Positions 32,821 through 44,144 of a stretch of 44,564 nucleotides of DNA are shown here, piece after piece (the first letter of the stretch is position 1; each line of letters opens with the position of its first letter). The stretch is from positions 8,575 to 53,138 of the forward strand of contig VXUF01000142.1 in the NCBI GenBank assembly GCA_009837085.1, written 5' to 3'. This DNA comes from Holophagales bacterium. Its GTDB lineage: Bacteria; Acidobacteriota; Thermoanaerobaculia; Multivoradales; Multivoraceae. The translations under genes were made by a program, and so were the position numbers. Under the pieces are notes generated by a model. It had not been told where the DNA came from, searched no databases, and was given only the letters and a program-made list of their open reading frames with translations.

Positions 32821-33924
32821 TCAGAGCGGACGCCCCGGCGCCGCCACGAAGACGTCCCCTTCACCTTCTTCGTTCACGGTGAAGATCCGGTCGAGCCGCC
32901 GCACGGTGGCACCGGCGTCGAAGTCCAGGCACAGATCCGCGCCGTCCAGCCTCCCGGCGACGCCCTCCGCGGCGCTGTCCGCGAACAGAACGGCCCAACG
33001 GTCGCCGACGTGAACCAGATCACCCGGCGCCGGCGAACCCTCGCCCGGTGCGCTCCACGCCGTACTGCCGTCGAGCGGCGCGAGCGCCCACGTCAGATCC
33101 TCCCAGGTGATGCCGCCCGCGGCGAGAATGTCCCGCAGCACGGAGACCTGGCTGAAGGCCAGCCGGTCGTCGTAGAGCTGCTGCAGCCGGGCTACGGCTG
33201 AAGCGTCCCACCCGTCCCCTTCCCGGCGGATTCCAGGCAACCCGAAGACCGCCGATGAGGAAGCCAACGCGCCCGGCAGCCGCGCCTCGAGCCGGGTGGC
33301 ATCGGGAGGAGCGGGGGACTTGACGCGCTGATCCGGGACCAGGGCGTCCTCGTCGATCGCGGCCTCCACCCAAACCTGATAGCGAAGCGTGCCGAAGTCC
33401 CGGTCGATCTCGGGACCGTCGTTCTCGAGCCAGCCGTCGAAGTGGGCCTCGAGCGTGCCGTCGATCGACCAGGCGCTGCCCCACTCGGGCCGGAAGAAGG
33501 GCTCGTAAGCGAAGCGCTCCACATCGGCGCCGTCCTCCAGCTCCCGGAACGGAACGCCGTGTTCGACGCTGAACCACAGCATCCGCACCCAACCCAGCCC
33601 GCCGATTCGTTCCGGGGGAAGAGCCTCGATGCGGCGACCGTCGATCTCGACCCGGGGAACGGCGCTGTAGTAGACCGGTTCGCCTGATTCGTCGCCGCCG
33701 CTCGGTTCCGTTGCGAGTACCGCGTGCAAACGAAAGTCCTGACCGGCGACCATCTCGATGTCGCCCGTCCTCGCTACGCCATCGCCCCCGACCTCGATGC
33801 CAACCCAGGCAGCGGACAGGGTCGGCGCACGCAACCGCTCCGCCCGCGGCAGGAACCAGAGGACCGCCGCCGCCACCGCGACGATCACGCCGATGATCAG
33901 GAACAGCAGGCGATTCCCTTGCAC
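32821..33924 (-). CDS. Membrane-anchored orphan protein, 367 aa
   Basis: I do not recognise a family. The start is GTG at 33922-33924, nine bases after the rnhB stop. One N-terminal helix (NRLLFLIIGVIVAVAAAVLW) anchors it and the remaining 340 residues are outside the membrane. The periplasmic part begins with an immunoglobulin-like stretch (WVGIEVGGDGVARTGDIEMV) and contains many Trp and acidic residues. A helical middle follows (ASAVARLQQLYDDRLAFSQV). The frame runs to 32821, seven bases from the dsbD stop. It has the codon-third GC bias of its neighbours, so a real gene is likely. It ends the ribosome-maturation operon. Confidence 0.75.
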   Translation of the reverse strand: MQGNRLLFLIIGVIVAVAAAVLWFLPRAERLRAPTLSAAWVGIEVGGDGVARTGDIEMVAGQDFRLHAVLATEPSGGDESGEPVYYSAVPRVEIDGRRIEALPPERIGGLGWVRMLWFSVEHGVPFRELEDGADVERFAYEPFFRPEWGSAWSIDGTLEAHFDGWLENDGPEIDRDFGTLRYQVWVEAAIDEDALVPDQRVKSPAPPDATRLEARLPGALASSSAVFGLPGIRREGDGWDASAVARLQQLYDDRLAFSQVSVLRDILAAGGITWEDLTWALAPLDGSTAWSAPGEGSPAPGDLVHVGDRWAVLFADSAAEGVAGRLDGADLCLDFDAGATVRRLDRIFTVNEEGEGDVFVAAPGRPL

Positions 33925-33933
33925 GAGACGATC

Positions 33934-34551
33934 CTAATCCCCCCGGCCGGGCAGCACGGAGCGGAAGGTGAGCCGATGAAGCGGCGTCGGGCCCAGCTCG
34001 CGCAGCGCGGCGCGATGACGTTCCGAGGCATAGCCCTTGTGGCTGGCGAAGCCGAAGCCCGGGTACTGGCGGTCGTACGCCGTCATCATCCGGTCCCTGT
34101 CCGTCTTGGCGATGATCGAGGCGCAAGCGACGGCGAAACTGAGCGAATCCGCCCGCACCAGCGGCAGCGTCGGGACGGCGGCACCGCGGACCTCCACCGC
34201 GTCGAGCGGTACGGCATCGACCAGGGCAACCGAGGGCCTGACAGCCAGCGACCGCAGGGCCATCCGCATCGCCCGGCGCGTCGCTTCGAGCACGTTGACG
34301 CGATCAATCAACGCGGCGTCGCCGACACCGGTGGCCCAGGCCACCGCCCTCTGCTTGATCGTCCGCGCCAACCGTTCCCGTTGCTTCCCGGAGAGCCGCT
34401 TGCTGTCGTCGACACCAGGAATCAGGCAGACCGGATCCACGACGACAGCCGCCGCCACGACGGGACCGGCGAGACAGCCCCGTCCCGCTTCGTCGATCCC
34501 GGCAACGAGTTGGTAGCCGGCCGCCGCGAACTGGTCTTCGAGCCCGCGCAT
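33934..34551 (-). CDS. rnhB: Ribonuclease HII
   Basis: RNase HII removes ribonucleotides from DNA and RNA primers. The 205-residue product has the GIDEAGRGCLAGPVVAAAVV block with D20 and E21. It also has D112 (ALVDAVPL) and D135 (RADSLSFAVACASIIAKTDRD), the four metal-binding acids. The third block reads VDAVPL where VDG is usual, a mild change. ATG 34549-34551 gives a short N-terminus; the frame is open further upstream with family-like residues but no start codon. It follows rplS by 41 bases, the same order as in many bacteria. Confidence 0.94.
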   Translation of the reverse strand: MRGLEDQFAAAGYQLVAGIDEAGRGCLAGPVVAAAVVVDPVCLIPGVDDSKRLSGKQRERLARTIKQRAVAWATGVGDAALIDRVNVLEATRRAMRMALRSLAVRPSVALVDAVPLDAVEVRGAAVPTLPLVRADSLSFAVACASIIAKTDRDRMMTAYDRQYPGFGFASHKGYASERHRAALRELGPTPLHRLTFRSVLPGRGD

Positions 34552-34592
34552 CAGGCGCAGGCGATACGCCTCGGCAAGCAGCGCCGCCGCCT

Positions 34593-34940
34593 TCAGCGGT
34601 CGCGACGCTCCTCGATGCGGGCTGCGCGACCGCGCAGCTTGCGCAGGTAGTAGAGCTTCGCCCGTCGCACCTTGCCTCGACGAACGACGTCGATCTGGCT
34701 GATCACCGGCGAATGGAGCGGGAAGATGCGCTCGACCCCGATCCCGCCCGAGACCTTGCGCACGGTGAAGGTCTCCCGGGTACCACTGCCCCGCCGGGCA
34801 ATGACCACGCCCTGGAAGATCTGGATGCGCTCCTTGGCGCCCTCCCGAACCCGGACGTGGACCTTGACCGTGTCTCCGGCCCGAAAATCCGGCAGGCCAT
34901 CCCGCACGTACTCCTGCTCAACCTGCTGTAGATCGTGCAT
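34593..34940 (-). CDS. rplS: 50S ribosomal protein L19
   Basis: L19 sits at the 30S-50S interface. [45 protein letters not shown] (read as the family core) and [18 protein letters not shown] are typical, and 115 residues is normal. A perfect GGAGGTGA lies nine bases before the ATG, one of the strongest ribosome sites in the window, as expected for a highly expressed protein. It lies between trmD and rnhB. Confidence 0.97.
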   Translation of the reverse strand: MHDLQQVEQEYVRDGLPDFRAGDTVKVHVRVREGAKERIQIFQGVVIARRGSGTRETFTVRKVSGGIGVERIFPLHSPVISQIDVVRRGKVRRAKLYYLRKLRGRAARIEERRDR

Positions 34941-34987
34941 TGCGTGTCACCTCCGAGCCGCGTACCCCCGAAGCGGCAGGAGGCGGA

Positions 34988-35710
34988 TTATCGCCTGTTC
35001 GATGCCTTCGGCGCAACCTCGTGACCGCGAGCGTCGCGAGCCAGCAGGTCCGGCCGCTTGCGGCGCGTCGCCTCCAGCGCCTGTTCGCGCCGCCAGGCGT
35101 CGATGCGCGCATGGTCGCCCGATCGCAGCACGTCCGGCACCTCGATTCCCTCGACGGTCCGCGGACGGGTGTAGTGCGGGTGGTCGAGCAGGCCCGAGCG
35201 GAAGCTCTCGTTCTCGACCGATTCGGGCCGGCCGACCACACCGGGAACGTGCCGGGACACCGCCTCGATGACCGTCATGGCCGGCACCTCGCCGCCGGAG
35301 AGCACGTAGTCCCCGATCGACAGCTCGGAATCGACGACCAGCATCCGGACCCGCTCGTCGATCGCCTCGTAGCGTCCGCACAGGAGCATCAGCCGTTCCT
35401 CGCCCGCCAGGCTGCGCACCCTGGCGTCGTCCAGACGCTCACCCTGGGGTGAGAGCAGGATGCGGTGAGGCCGCGGACCGTCGCCTGAAACCGAGCGCAC
35501 GGCTCGGAGCCAGGGCGGCGCGGTCATCACCATGCCGCCGCCGCCGCCGTACGGCTCGTCGTCGACGCTCCGATGCGGATCCTCGGTGTACTCGCGCAGG
35601 TCGTGGACGTGAACCTCGAGCAGGCCGGCTGCGATCGCCCGGCCGATCAGGCTCGCCCCGAGGAACTCCTGGAAGACGGCCGGGAAGATCGTTATGACGT
35701 CGATCCGCAT
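34988..35710 (-). CDS. trmD: tRNA (guanine-N1-)-methyltransferase TrmD
   Basis: TrmD puts N1-methyl on G37 next to the anticodon, using S-adenosylmethionine, and so prevents frameshifting. MRIDVITIFPAVFQEFL, PYGGGGGMVM, LLCGRYEAIDERV and IGDYVLSGGEVPAM (the deep trefoil-knot cofactor site) are all present. At 240 residues the length is normal. It starts 19 bases inside rimM, in another frame, and is 47 bases from rplS. Confidence 0.97.
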   Translation of the reverse strand: MRIDVITIFPAVFQEFLGASLIGRAIAAGLLEVHVHDLREYTEDPHRSVDDEPYGGGGGMVMTAPPWLRAVRSVSGDGPRPHRILLSPQGERLDDARVRSLAGEERLMLLCGRYEAIDERVRMLVVDSELSIGDYVLSGGEVPAMTVIEAVSRHVPGVVGRPESVENESFRSGLLDHPHYTRPRTVEGIEVPDVLRSGDHARIDAWRREQALEATRRKRPDLLARDARGHEVAPKASNRR

Positions 35711-36219
35711 TCCTCGAGCAGTCCCTCCGGCAGGTCGCTCACAATCAGGCCTTCGCCGATGTCGATCTCCGGCAGCATCGCGTTGGCGAACGGAACCAGC
35801 ACGGACCCGCCGCCGCTCCCGGGCGCCTTGGCGACCTCGAGCAGGACGCCGCCGCCATCCTCCACCACGTTCGTGACCTCGCCGAGTTCTCCGAGCCTCC
35901 GGTCGACGACGCGACAGCCGACGAGCTGGAAGTAGTAGAAGGTGCCGTCCTCGGCCGGCGGCACCTGGTCCTCCGGCACTTCGAGCAGGGCGCCACGGAG
36001 TTCCTCCGCGCCATCGCGGTCCGTCACGTCCGCGAAGCGGACCAGTTGCCTGCCGCGATGCGGCCGGCTCGACGCCACTTCCAGGCGCCGGACCCGGCCC
36101 CCGACGTCGGCGAGCAACCTGGAGCCCGTCCGAAACCTCTCGGGATTCTCGCTGTCCGCGTCGACCAGCACCTCGCCGCGCAGGCCGTGCGCGCGCAGGA
36201 CCGCGCCGACGGTCACCAT
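35692..36219 (-). CDS. rimM: Ribosome maturation factor RimM
   Basis: RimM helps process 16S rRNA and mature the 30S head. MVTVGAVLRAHGLRGEVLVD is the family start, followed by the RimM barrel. The PRC-barrel-like C-terminal domain has FYYFQLVGCRVVD and LVPFANAMLPEIDI. The ATG at 36217-36219 is chosen because AAGGAG lies six bases before it; ATG at 36259-36261 would add 14 poorly conserved residues. 175 residues is normal. The end overlaps trmD by 19 bases. Confidence 0.94.
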   Translation of the reverse strand: MVTVGAVLRAHGLRGEVLVDADSENPERFRTGSRLLADVGGRVRRLEVASSRPHRGRQLVRFADVTDRDGAEELRGALLEVPEDQVPPAEDGTFYYFQLVGCRVVDRRLGELGEVTNVVEDGGGVLLEVAKAPGSGGGSVLVPFANAMLPEIDIGEGLIVSDLPEGLLEECGSTS

Positions 36220-36280
36220 CTCCGCTCCTTCGTTGCGGGTCGACTGTGGCGGCTGTTTCATCTTCTGCCGCGGCGACGCC

Positions 36281-36526
36281 CTAGTCCGGTTCGACGATCT
36301 CGACCTCGTAGTACTCGCCGGCCTCGGCGCCCCGGACTTCCAGCAGGGCCCGCAGCGACCTGACGCTACGGCCCTGACGGCCGATCACGCGCCCGAGTTC
36401 CTCCGGCGCGACCTCGACCTGCAGGACGATCGCGTCCTCCTCCTCGATCTCCTCGACGCGGACCGCGTCTCCGCGATCCACCATGGACCGGACGACGCCC
36501 GCGAGCTGATCGGCGACCTCCGACAT
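36281..36526 (-). CDS. khpA: KH-domain RNA-binding protein KhpA
   Basis: An 81-residue single KH domain of the KhpA (YlqC) family, with the RNA-binding GxxG loop in EELGRVIGRQGRSVRSLRAL (45-52). These proteins bind many RNAs, often with KhpB/Jag, and affect cell division or translation. It lies between rpsP (13 bases) and rimM, the usual place. The KhpB partner is not in the window. Confidence 0.94.
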   Translation of the reverse strand: MSEVADQLAGVVRSMVDRGDAVRVEEIEEEDAIVLQVEVAPEELGRVIGRQGRSVRSLRALLEVRGAEAGEYYEVEIVEPD

Positions 36527-36539
36527 GACCGCGGCCGCG

Positions 36540-36791
36540 CTACTCCGCGGCGCTCGCCGCGGCCGCCCGCCGCACCAGGCCGCGGACGGTGTCCGTGAGC
36601 TGCGCTCCGCGCGCCACCCAATGGTCGATGCGGTCCGACTTCAGCCGGATCACCGCCGGGTCCTTGCAGGGGTCGTAGTGCCCGACCTCCTCGATCACCG
36701 CCGATGTCGGCACCTTGCGGCTGTCCGACACCACCACGCGGTAGAAGGGTCTGTGGCGCGAACCCATGCGCCGGAGTCGTATCTTCACCAT
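36540..36791 (-). CDS. rpsP: 30S ribosomal protein S16
   Basis: S16 is needed early in 30S assembly. MVKIRLRRMGSRHRPFYRVV and DSRKVPTSAVIEEVGHYDP are unmistakable; 83 residues is normal. The upstream sequence has GGAAG about 12 bases before the ATG. A 117-base gap separates it from ffh, the largest in this operon, and may hold an internal promoter. Confidence 0.97.
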   Translation of the reverse strand: MVKIRLRRMGSRHRPFYRVVVSDSRKVPTSAVIEEVGHYDPCKDPAVIRLKSDRIDHWVARGAQLTDTVRGLVRRAAAASAAE

Positions 36792-36857
36792 GTCAGGATC
36801 TTCCAGGGTCGTTCAGGTGCCCGCTCCATGGCAGCGCCGGAGCCGGGGCAGCGGCGC

Positions 36858-36863
36858 AGTCTA
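36858..36863 (-). promoter_or_regulatory. Possible internal promoter -10 (TAGACT) upstream of rpsP
   Basis: In the 117-base ffh-rpsP gap the minus strand reads TAGACT about 66 bases before the rpsP ATG. No -35 match is convincing. An extra promoter for the ribosomal genes here would make sense, but this is only a weak sequence hint. Confidence 0.25.
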
Positions 36864-36908
36864 GCAGCAGAACGGCGCGCGGGAACGCAGGCACCACACC
36901 GGCATCCG

Positions 36909-38222
36909 CTACGCCCCCCGGATCCCCTGCATCCACTTGCCCCTGGTCCGCTTCATCAGCTTCCGCATCTGGCGGTACTGCCTGAGCAACTGGTTCAGTT
37001 CCTGGACGGTGCGGCCGGAGCCGCGGGCGATGCGGCGGCGGCGGCTGGCATTGAGGATCGCGGGATTGCGGCGTTCGCGCGGCGTCATCGAGTCGATCAG
37101 CGCGGTGATGGCGACCAGGCGGCTCTCATCCATGGCTCCCGCCAGGTTCGCGCCGCGGAACTGACCGGGGAGCAGTTCGAGGAGCTGGGACAAGGGTCCC
37201 ATGCGACGCAGTTGCCGCAACTGGTCGCGCAGGTCCTCGAGGGTGAACTCCTGGCGGGCGATGCGCTCGGCGAGACGCTCCGTCTCCTGGCGGTCGACGA
37301 TCCGCTCAGCCTTCTCGATCAGGGACAGCACATCGCCCATGCCCAGGATGCGAGAGGCGATGCGGTCGGGCGCGAAGGGCTCCAGGTCTTCGAGCTTCTC
37401 ACCGACGCCGACGAAGCGAAGCGGAACCTGGGTCACGCCCCGGAGCGACAGCGCGGCGCCACCCCGGGCGTCACCGTCGAGCTTGGTCATCACGGCGCCG
37501 GTAAGCGGCGCGCCTTCGGCGAACGCGGCCGCGCTCCGCACCGCGTCCTGGCCGGTCATCGCATCGCAAACGAAGAGTGTCTCGCAGGGGTCGACCCGCT
37601 CCGCCAGCGCCGTGAGCTCGGCCATCGACCCGGCGTCCACGTGCAGGCGGCCCGCGGTGTCGAAGATCAGCGTGTCGAAGCCGCCGTCCCGCGCCGCCGC
37701 CAAGGCACGTTCCGAAAACGCCGGCAGATCCTCCCCGGCCGCGGGTCCGATGACCGTGGCGCCGGCCGCGGCGCCGACCTGCTTGAGCTGCTCCACCGCC
37801 GCGGCCCGCTGGAGGTCGCCGGCCGCCAGCACCGGGTTCCTGCCCTGGCCGCGAAGCCGTACCGCCAGCTTGCCGGCGGTCGTCGTCTTGCCCGAGCCCT
37901 GGAGCCCGCAGAGGAGCACCACCGCCGGCCGGCCTTCGAGCCGGAGTTCCGCACCCGGCTCTCCCAGCACCGCGATCAGCTCATCGCGGACGATGCGGAT
38001 CATCTGCTGGTCGGGAGTCAGGCTCCTCAGCACCTCCTCGCCCAGCGCCAGTTCCTGGACCCGGCCGACGAAGGAGCGGACCACCCGGACGTGCACGTCG
38101 GCCTCCAGCAGCGCAAGCCGGATCTGCCGCACGGCACGCCGGACGTGATCCTCCGAGATCCGGCCCTCCGAGCGCAGGGACCGGAAGACGCCCTGGAGCT
38201 TGTCCTGCAGGCCGTCGAACAT
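36909..38222 (-). CDS. ffh: Signal recognition particle protein Ffh
   Basis: The SRP GTPase that delivers nascent membrane proteins to FtsY. MFDGLQDKLQGVFRSLRSEG starts the NG domain. The G motifs are GLQGSGKTTTAGKLA (106-120), DTAGRLHVD and TKLDGDARGGAAL. The C-terminal M domain is rather short and ends LMKRTRGKWMQGIRGA, with fewer methionines than E. coli Ffh. 437 residues. The ATG at 38220-38222 shares one base with the stop of the RND gene (TGATG), and a much longer frame upstream is only a shadow of that gene. SRP RNA is not in the window. Confidence 0.96.
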   Translation of the reverse strand: MFDGLQDKLQGVFRSLRSEGRISEDHVRRAVRQIRLALLEADVHVRVVRSFVGRVQELALGEEVLRSLTPDQQMIRIVRDELIAVLGEPGAELRLEGRPAVVLLCGLQGSGKTTTAGKLAVRLRGQGRNPVLAAGDLQRAAAVEQLKQVGAAAGATVIGPAAGEDLPAFSERALAAARDGGFDTLIFDTAGRLHVDAGSMAELTALAERVDPCETLFVCDAMTGQDAVRSAAAFAEGAPLTGAVMTKLDGDARGGAALSLRGVTQVPLRFVGVGEKLEDLEPFAPDRIASRILGMGDVLSLIEKAERIVDRQETERLAERIARQEFTLEDLRDQLRQLRRMGPLSQLLELLPGQFRGANLAGAMDESRLVAITALIDSMTPRERRNPAILNASRRRRIARGSGRTVQELNQLLRQYRQMRKLMKRTRGKWMQGIRGA

Positions 38223-40810
38223 CAGACGCCCCTTGCATCGCGCGCCGCGCGCCGCCGCTGGCCGAGCGCGACCAGAGCCGGCAGCAGCGTGATCGAAACC
38301 AGCGCCGTGGCGACCGCGCCGAGGATGGCGACGATGCCCATCGAGCGCAGTCCCGGGTAGTGCGACAGCGCCAGCGAGCCAAAGCCGACGCTGGTCGACA
38401 CCGCGGCCAGCACAATCGCCTTCCCCGTCTCGCCAAGGCCTGCGATCAGGCGATCGCCCTGAAGCGCCTCCGGCCCGAAGCCGATCTCGCGCCATCGGTG
38501 CACCATGTGGACGCCGTAGTCGACGCCGATGCCGATGATCATCGTGACGACGAAGACGTTGAAGAAGTTCATGTCCAGCCCGATCAGGACCATGATTCCG
38601 AGCATCCATACCACCCCGACCGACAGGGGCAGCAGCGACAGGAGGGTGCTCAGCAGCCAGCGGTAGTCCAGGAAAAGAAGCAGCGCCACCAAAACGAAGC
38701 CGATGATCGAGGCGGTGACGGCGTCGATCCGGATGCCGTTCCGTAGTCTCTCGCCGACTACGTTGACACCCGTCAGTGCTGCCTGCGGACCAAGGCTCTC
38801 GACGATCTCCAAGGCGCCAGGCGGCGCGCTGCGCCGCCACCGGCCCGGTGGCGGATACAGGTAGACGACCAGCTTCGGCTCGCTCTCGCTCCGGCTCCTG
38901 TAGCGCTCGAGCATGCGCTCCAGCCTGGGCTCGGAACGAAGCACTGAAGGCGCAACCTGTTCCCGGTTGTCTCCCGCGTCGGCAAGCAGGTCGAGGCCCC
39001 GCCGGAAGGGCGCGGACCGGATACCCTCCTCCGTCGCGTACCGCTCGAAGAGGGTGTGGAGCCGCTCGCGGTCCAACAGCTCCCGACGCTGGTCGAGCCA
39101 GTCGTGAGCTACCGCCTGTCGGGCAGGCGACGGCACCAGACTGCCGATCCCGTCGGTCCCGGTGAGGACGCCAGCGTCCACGAGGACCCGGGCGCTCTCC
39201 TCGGCCCGGTGCGACAGCTCGAGCACCTCTTCTTCCGTGGTCCCCGAAAGCACGATCATCGTGTATCTCAGGCCCGAACCGAAGTGCTCGGCCACCTCCT
39301 CCTCGACTTCGACGCCGGGGTTTCCCCGCGGCCGGAGTTCGCGGATCGCGTCCTCGAACTCCAGGCGCGGCGCGATCACGCCGGTGGCCGCGGTGACGAC
39401 CGCGCAGCAGCAGATGACGGTAACCGGCCGCTCGAAGCTCCAGCGCACCAGCCGGCGGGCGCCCAGACCGTGGAGCACCAGCCGGGGCTGCCGCCCGGAG
39501 GCCGGCCGGTGATCTTCCCGCCAGGCAAGCATCGCCGGCAGCAGGAGCAGCACCGAGACCATGCAGAAGAGGATGCCGGTGCCGGTCAGGAGCCCCATCT
39601 GACGAAGCCCGACGAAGTCGGTGACCAGGAAGGCGTAGAAGGTGGCGGCGGTGGTGATCGCACCGGTCCAGACCGCCCGGCCCGAGGAGCCGCTCATCGC
39701 CACCAGGGCGGCTTCCAGGTCGGCGCCGCGACGCCGCTCCTCGACGTAGCGGCCGTAGGAAACGATGACGAAGTCGATCCCGAGGCCGACCAGCAACGCC
39801 GCGAAGCCGCTGGTCAGGGCGTTCAGCTCTCCCAGCACGGTGCCGGCGAAGCCAAAGGCGAGCACCAGACCGAAGGCGAGCGGGATGAAGGCGTACGCGA
39901 TCAGGCCGACCCGCCGGAAGGCGAGCGCGAACAGGAGCAGGACGCCGATCAGCGACGTCGCCAGGTTCGAGATGAGCCCGCCGACGATCGTGCCCGCGTC
40001 CGAAACCGCGGTGACGTAGGTGCCGCCGAAGGCCACCTCCGGCAGCGGCAGCAGCCCGCCTTCCCGATCCTCGCCGCCGAGTTCGGGCCAGCGGCTCTGG
40101 AGATTCGCGGCAAGCTCCTCGACCGCCGCGATCAGCCGGCGGCCGAACTCGACTTCCTGGGCCGGCTCGGCCGGCCGCGCGATCAGCAGTGCGCGAGAGT
40201 GGTCCTGCGACAGGTAGTAACCGGTCGTCCAGTCCACCTTGAGGCCGCCGCGGGCGAGTTCGAACTGGTCCAGGAAGACGTCGACGAGGCCCAGGGGATC
40301 AAGGAGCATCGCCTCGCGCAGAGCCAGCCCCTCGGGAGTGGCCAACCGGCGGCTGAGTTCCTGCACCCGGAGCTTGAGGCCGTCGTCGGTCAGCCGGCCC
40401 GCCACCTCGTCGCGGGCGTCCTCGTCGAGATAGACGAACGCGTAGGGAAAGAGCGCCTCCGCCAGCTCCTGCAGCTCGCCGAAGTCGTAGTTGACGTAGT
40501 CGATCTCCTCGAGGGCCTCCATCGAGGCGCCCAACTCCTCCACGAACGACAGGTACGGATCGAGTGGCACGTCCGGCGGCAAGCGGACCAGCACGAGCAG
40601 GTAGTCGAGACTGCCGAAGTCCTCGATCGTCGACCGGAAGGTCGTGACTACCGGGTCGTCCTTCGGCAGCAGATTCAGGATCTCGGTGTCGAAGCGGAGT
40701 CGCGTCGCCGACCACACGCAGAGGACGACCAGCACCGCCGCGGCCAGGAACACGGCCCGGTGACGGCGCCGCGCGAAGGCCGCCAGCCAGGCCAGAACGG
40801 ACTGGATCAT
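38222..40810 (-). CDS. RND-superfamily (MMPL/HpnN-like) exporter
   Basis: An 862-residue inner-membrane pump with two similar halves. Each has a single helix, a large periplasmic loop and a block of five or more helices, giving 12 in all. The first helix is HRAVFLAAAVLVVLCVW; DTEILNLLPKDDP after it is the standard RND/MMPL entrance. GLGIDFVIVSYGRYVEERR and GIGVDYGVHMVHRWREIG are the equivalent D-containing helices that carry the proton relay. The loop pattern resembles HpnN hopanoid and other lipid exporters, so a lipid or lipid-linked substrate is plausible. It lies between pgsA (phospholipid synthesis) and ffh; no adaptor or outer-membrane channel gene is adjacent. Confidence 0.9.
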   Translation of the reverse strand: MIQSVLAWLAAFARRRHRAVFLAAAVLVVLCVWSATRLRFDTEILNLLPKDDPVVTTFRSTIEDFGSLDYLLVLVRLPPDVPLDPYLSFVEELGASMEALEEIDYVNYDFGELQELAEALFPYAFVYLDEDARDEVAGRLTDDGLKLRVQELSRRLATPEGLALREAMLLDPLGLVDVFLDQFELARGGLKVDWTTGYYLSQDHSRALLIARPAEPAQEVEFGRRLIAAVEELAANLQSRWPELGGEDREGGLLPLPEVAFGGTYVTAVSDAGTIVGGLISNLATSLIGVLLLFALAFRRVGLIAYAFIPLAFGLVLAFGFAGTVLGELNALTSGFAALLVGLGIDFVIVSYGRYVEERRRGADLEAALVAMSGSSGRAVWTGAITTAATFYAFLVTDFVGLRQMGLLTGTGILFCMVSVLLLLPAMLAWREDHRPASGRQPRLVLHGLGARRLVRWSFERPVTVICCCAVVTAATGVIAPRLEFEDAIRELRPRGNPGVEVEEEVAEHFGSGLRYTMIVLSGTTEEEVLELSHRAEESARVLVDAGVLTGTDGIGSLVPSPARQAVAHDWLDQRRELLDRERLHTLFERYATEEGIRSAPFRRGLDLLADAGDNREQVAPSVLRSEPRLERMLERYRSRSESEPKLVVYLYPPPGRWRRSAPPGALEIVESLGPQAALTGVNVVGERLRNGIRIDAVTASIIGFVLVALLLFLDYRWLLSTLLSLLPLSVGVVWMLGIMVLIGLDMNFFNVFVVTMIIGIGVDYGVHMVHRWREIGFGPEALQGDRLIAGLGETGKAIVLAAVSTSVGFGSLALSHYPGLRSMGIVAILGAVATALVSITLLPALVALGQRRRAARDARGV

Positions 40811-40865
40811 GGCCGGTTCCCCGCGCCGGCGAGAGGGAGCGCCGGCGAGGCCGGGGAGCGCACGC

Positions 40866-41483
40866 TCATCGCTCCGGGGATGCCGCCCCGAACGCTTGGA
40901 GCACCCGCCGGCCGTTGCGCGCGAAGTACTCGATGCCCGAGTAGAGCGTCGCGGCCAGCGCCACCCACAGCGACAGCGGCGCTAGCAGGTCGAACGACCC
41001 CAACTGGTCCGAGATGATCAGCAGCGAGATGGCGACGATCTGGGTCACGGTCTTCACCTTGCCCGCGAAGCTCGCAGCGAGGACGACGTCCTGGGCCGCC
41101 GCCAGCGACCGCAGCGACGAGACCGCGAACTCGCGCGCGATGACGACGACCACCATCCAGGCCGGCGCCAGACCGAGACCAACCAGGGAGATGAACGCGG
41201 CCGAGGTGAGGATCTTGTCCGCGGCCGGGTCGAGCAGCTTGCCGAGCGCCGTCACTTCCTTGCGCCGGCGGGCGAGGAAGCCGTCGAGGAAGTCGGTCAG
41301 CGAAGCGACCAGGAACAGCCCAAGGCCGATGAACTCCCAGCCGTCGATCTTGGTCAGCAGGACGACAACAAGCAGGGGGACGATCAGGATCCGGCTGAGC
41401 GTCAGCGTGTTCGGCAGGTTGAGACCCGCTCGCAGGAGAGCAGCCGTCGCGAGTTGCTGCCGATCCGCTTCCCGCTCCGTCAC
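40866..41483 (-). CDS. pgsA: CDP-diacylglycerol-glycerol-3-phosphate 3-phosphatidyltransferase
   Basis: A membrane enzyme of phosphatidylglycerol synthesis. The CDP-alcohol phosphotransferase motif is complete: DFLDGFLARRRKEVTALGKL then LDPAADK, i.e. D-x2-D-G-x2-A-R-x8-G-x3-D-x3-D. NLPNTLTLSRILIVPLLVVV is the usual start of the first helix. Five to six helices are visible; 205 residues is normal. It lies 11 bases after alaS and 55 before the RND exporter on the same strand. Confidence 0.95.
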   Translation of the reverse strand: MTEREADRQQLATAALLRAGLNLPNTLTLSRILIVPLLVVVLLTKIDGWEFIGLGLFLVASLTDFLDGFLARRRKEVTALGKLLDPAADKILTSAAFISLVGLGLAPAWMVVVVIAREFAVSSLRSLAAAQDVVLAASFAGKVKTVTQIVAISLLIISDQLGSFDLLAPLSLWVALAATLYSGIEYFARNGRRVLQAFGAASPER

Positions 41484-41494
41484 GCGTGCTCCCC

Positions 41495-44128
<2,634 letters not shown>

Positions 44129-44144
44129 GAGCTCTGACCCCGCA

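Noticed and set aside
38223..38840. N-terminal extension of Ffh to 643 residues
   Set aside because: The extension lies inside the RND gene in another frame; MFDGLQDKLQ is the standard Ffh start and overlaps the RND stop.
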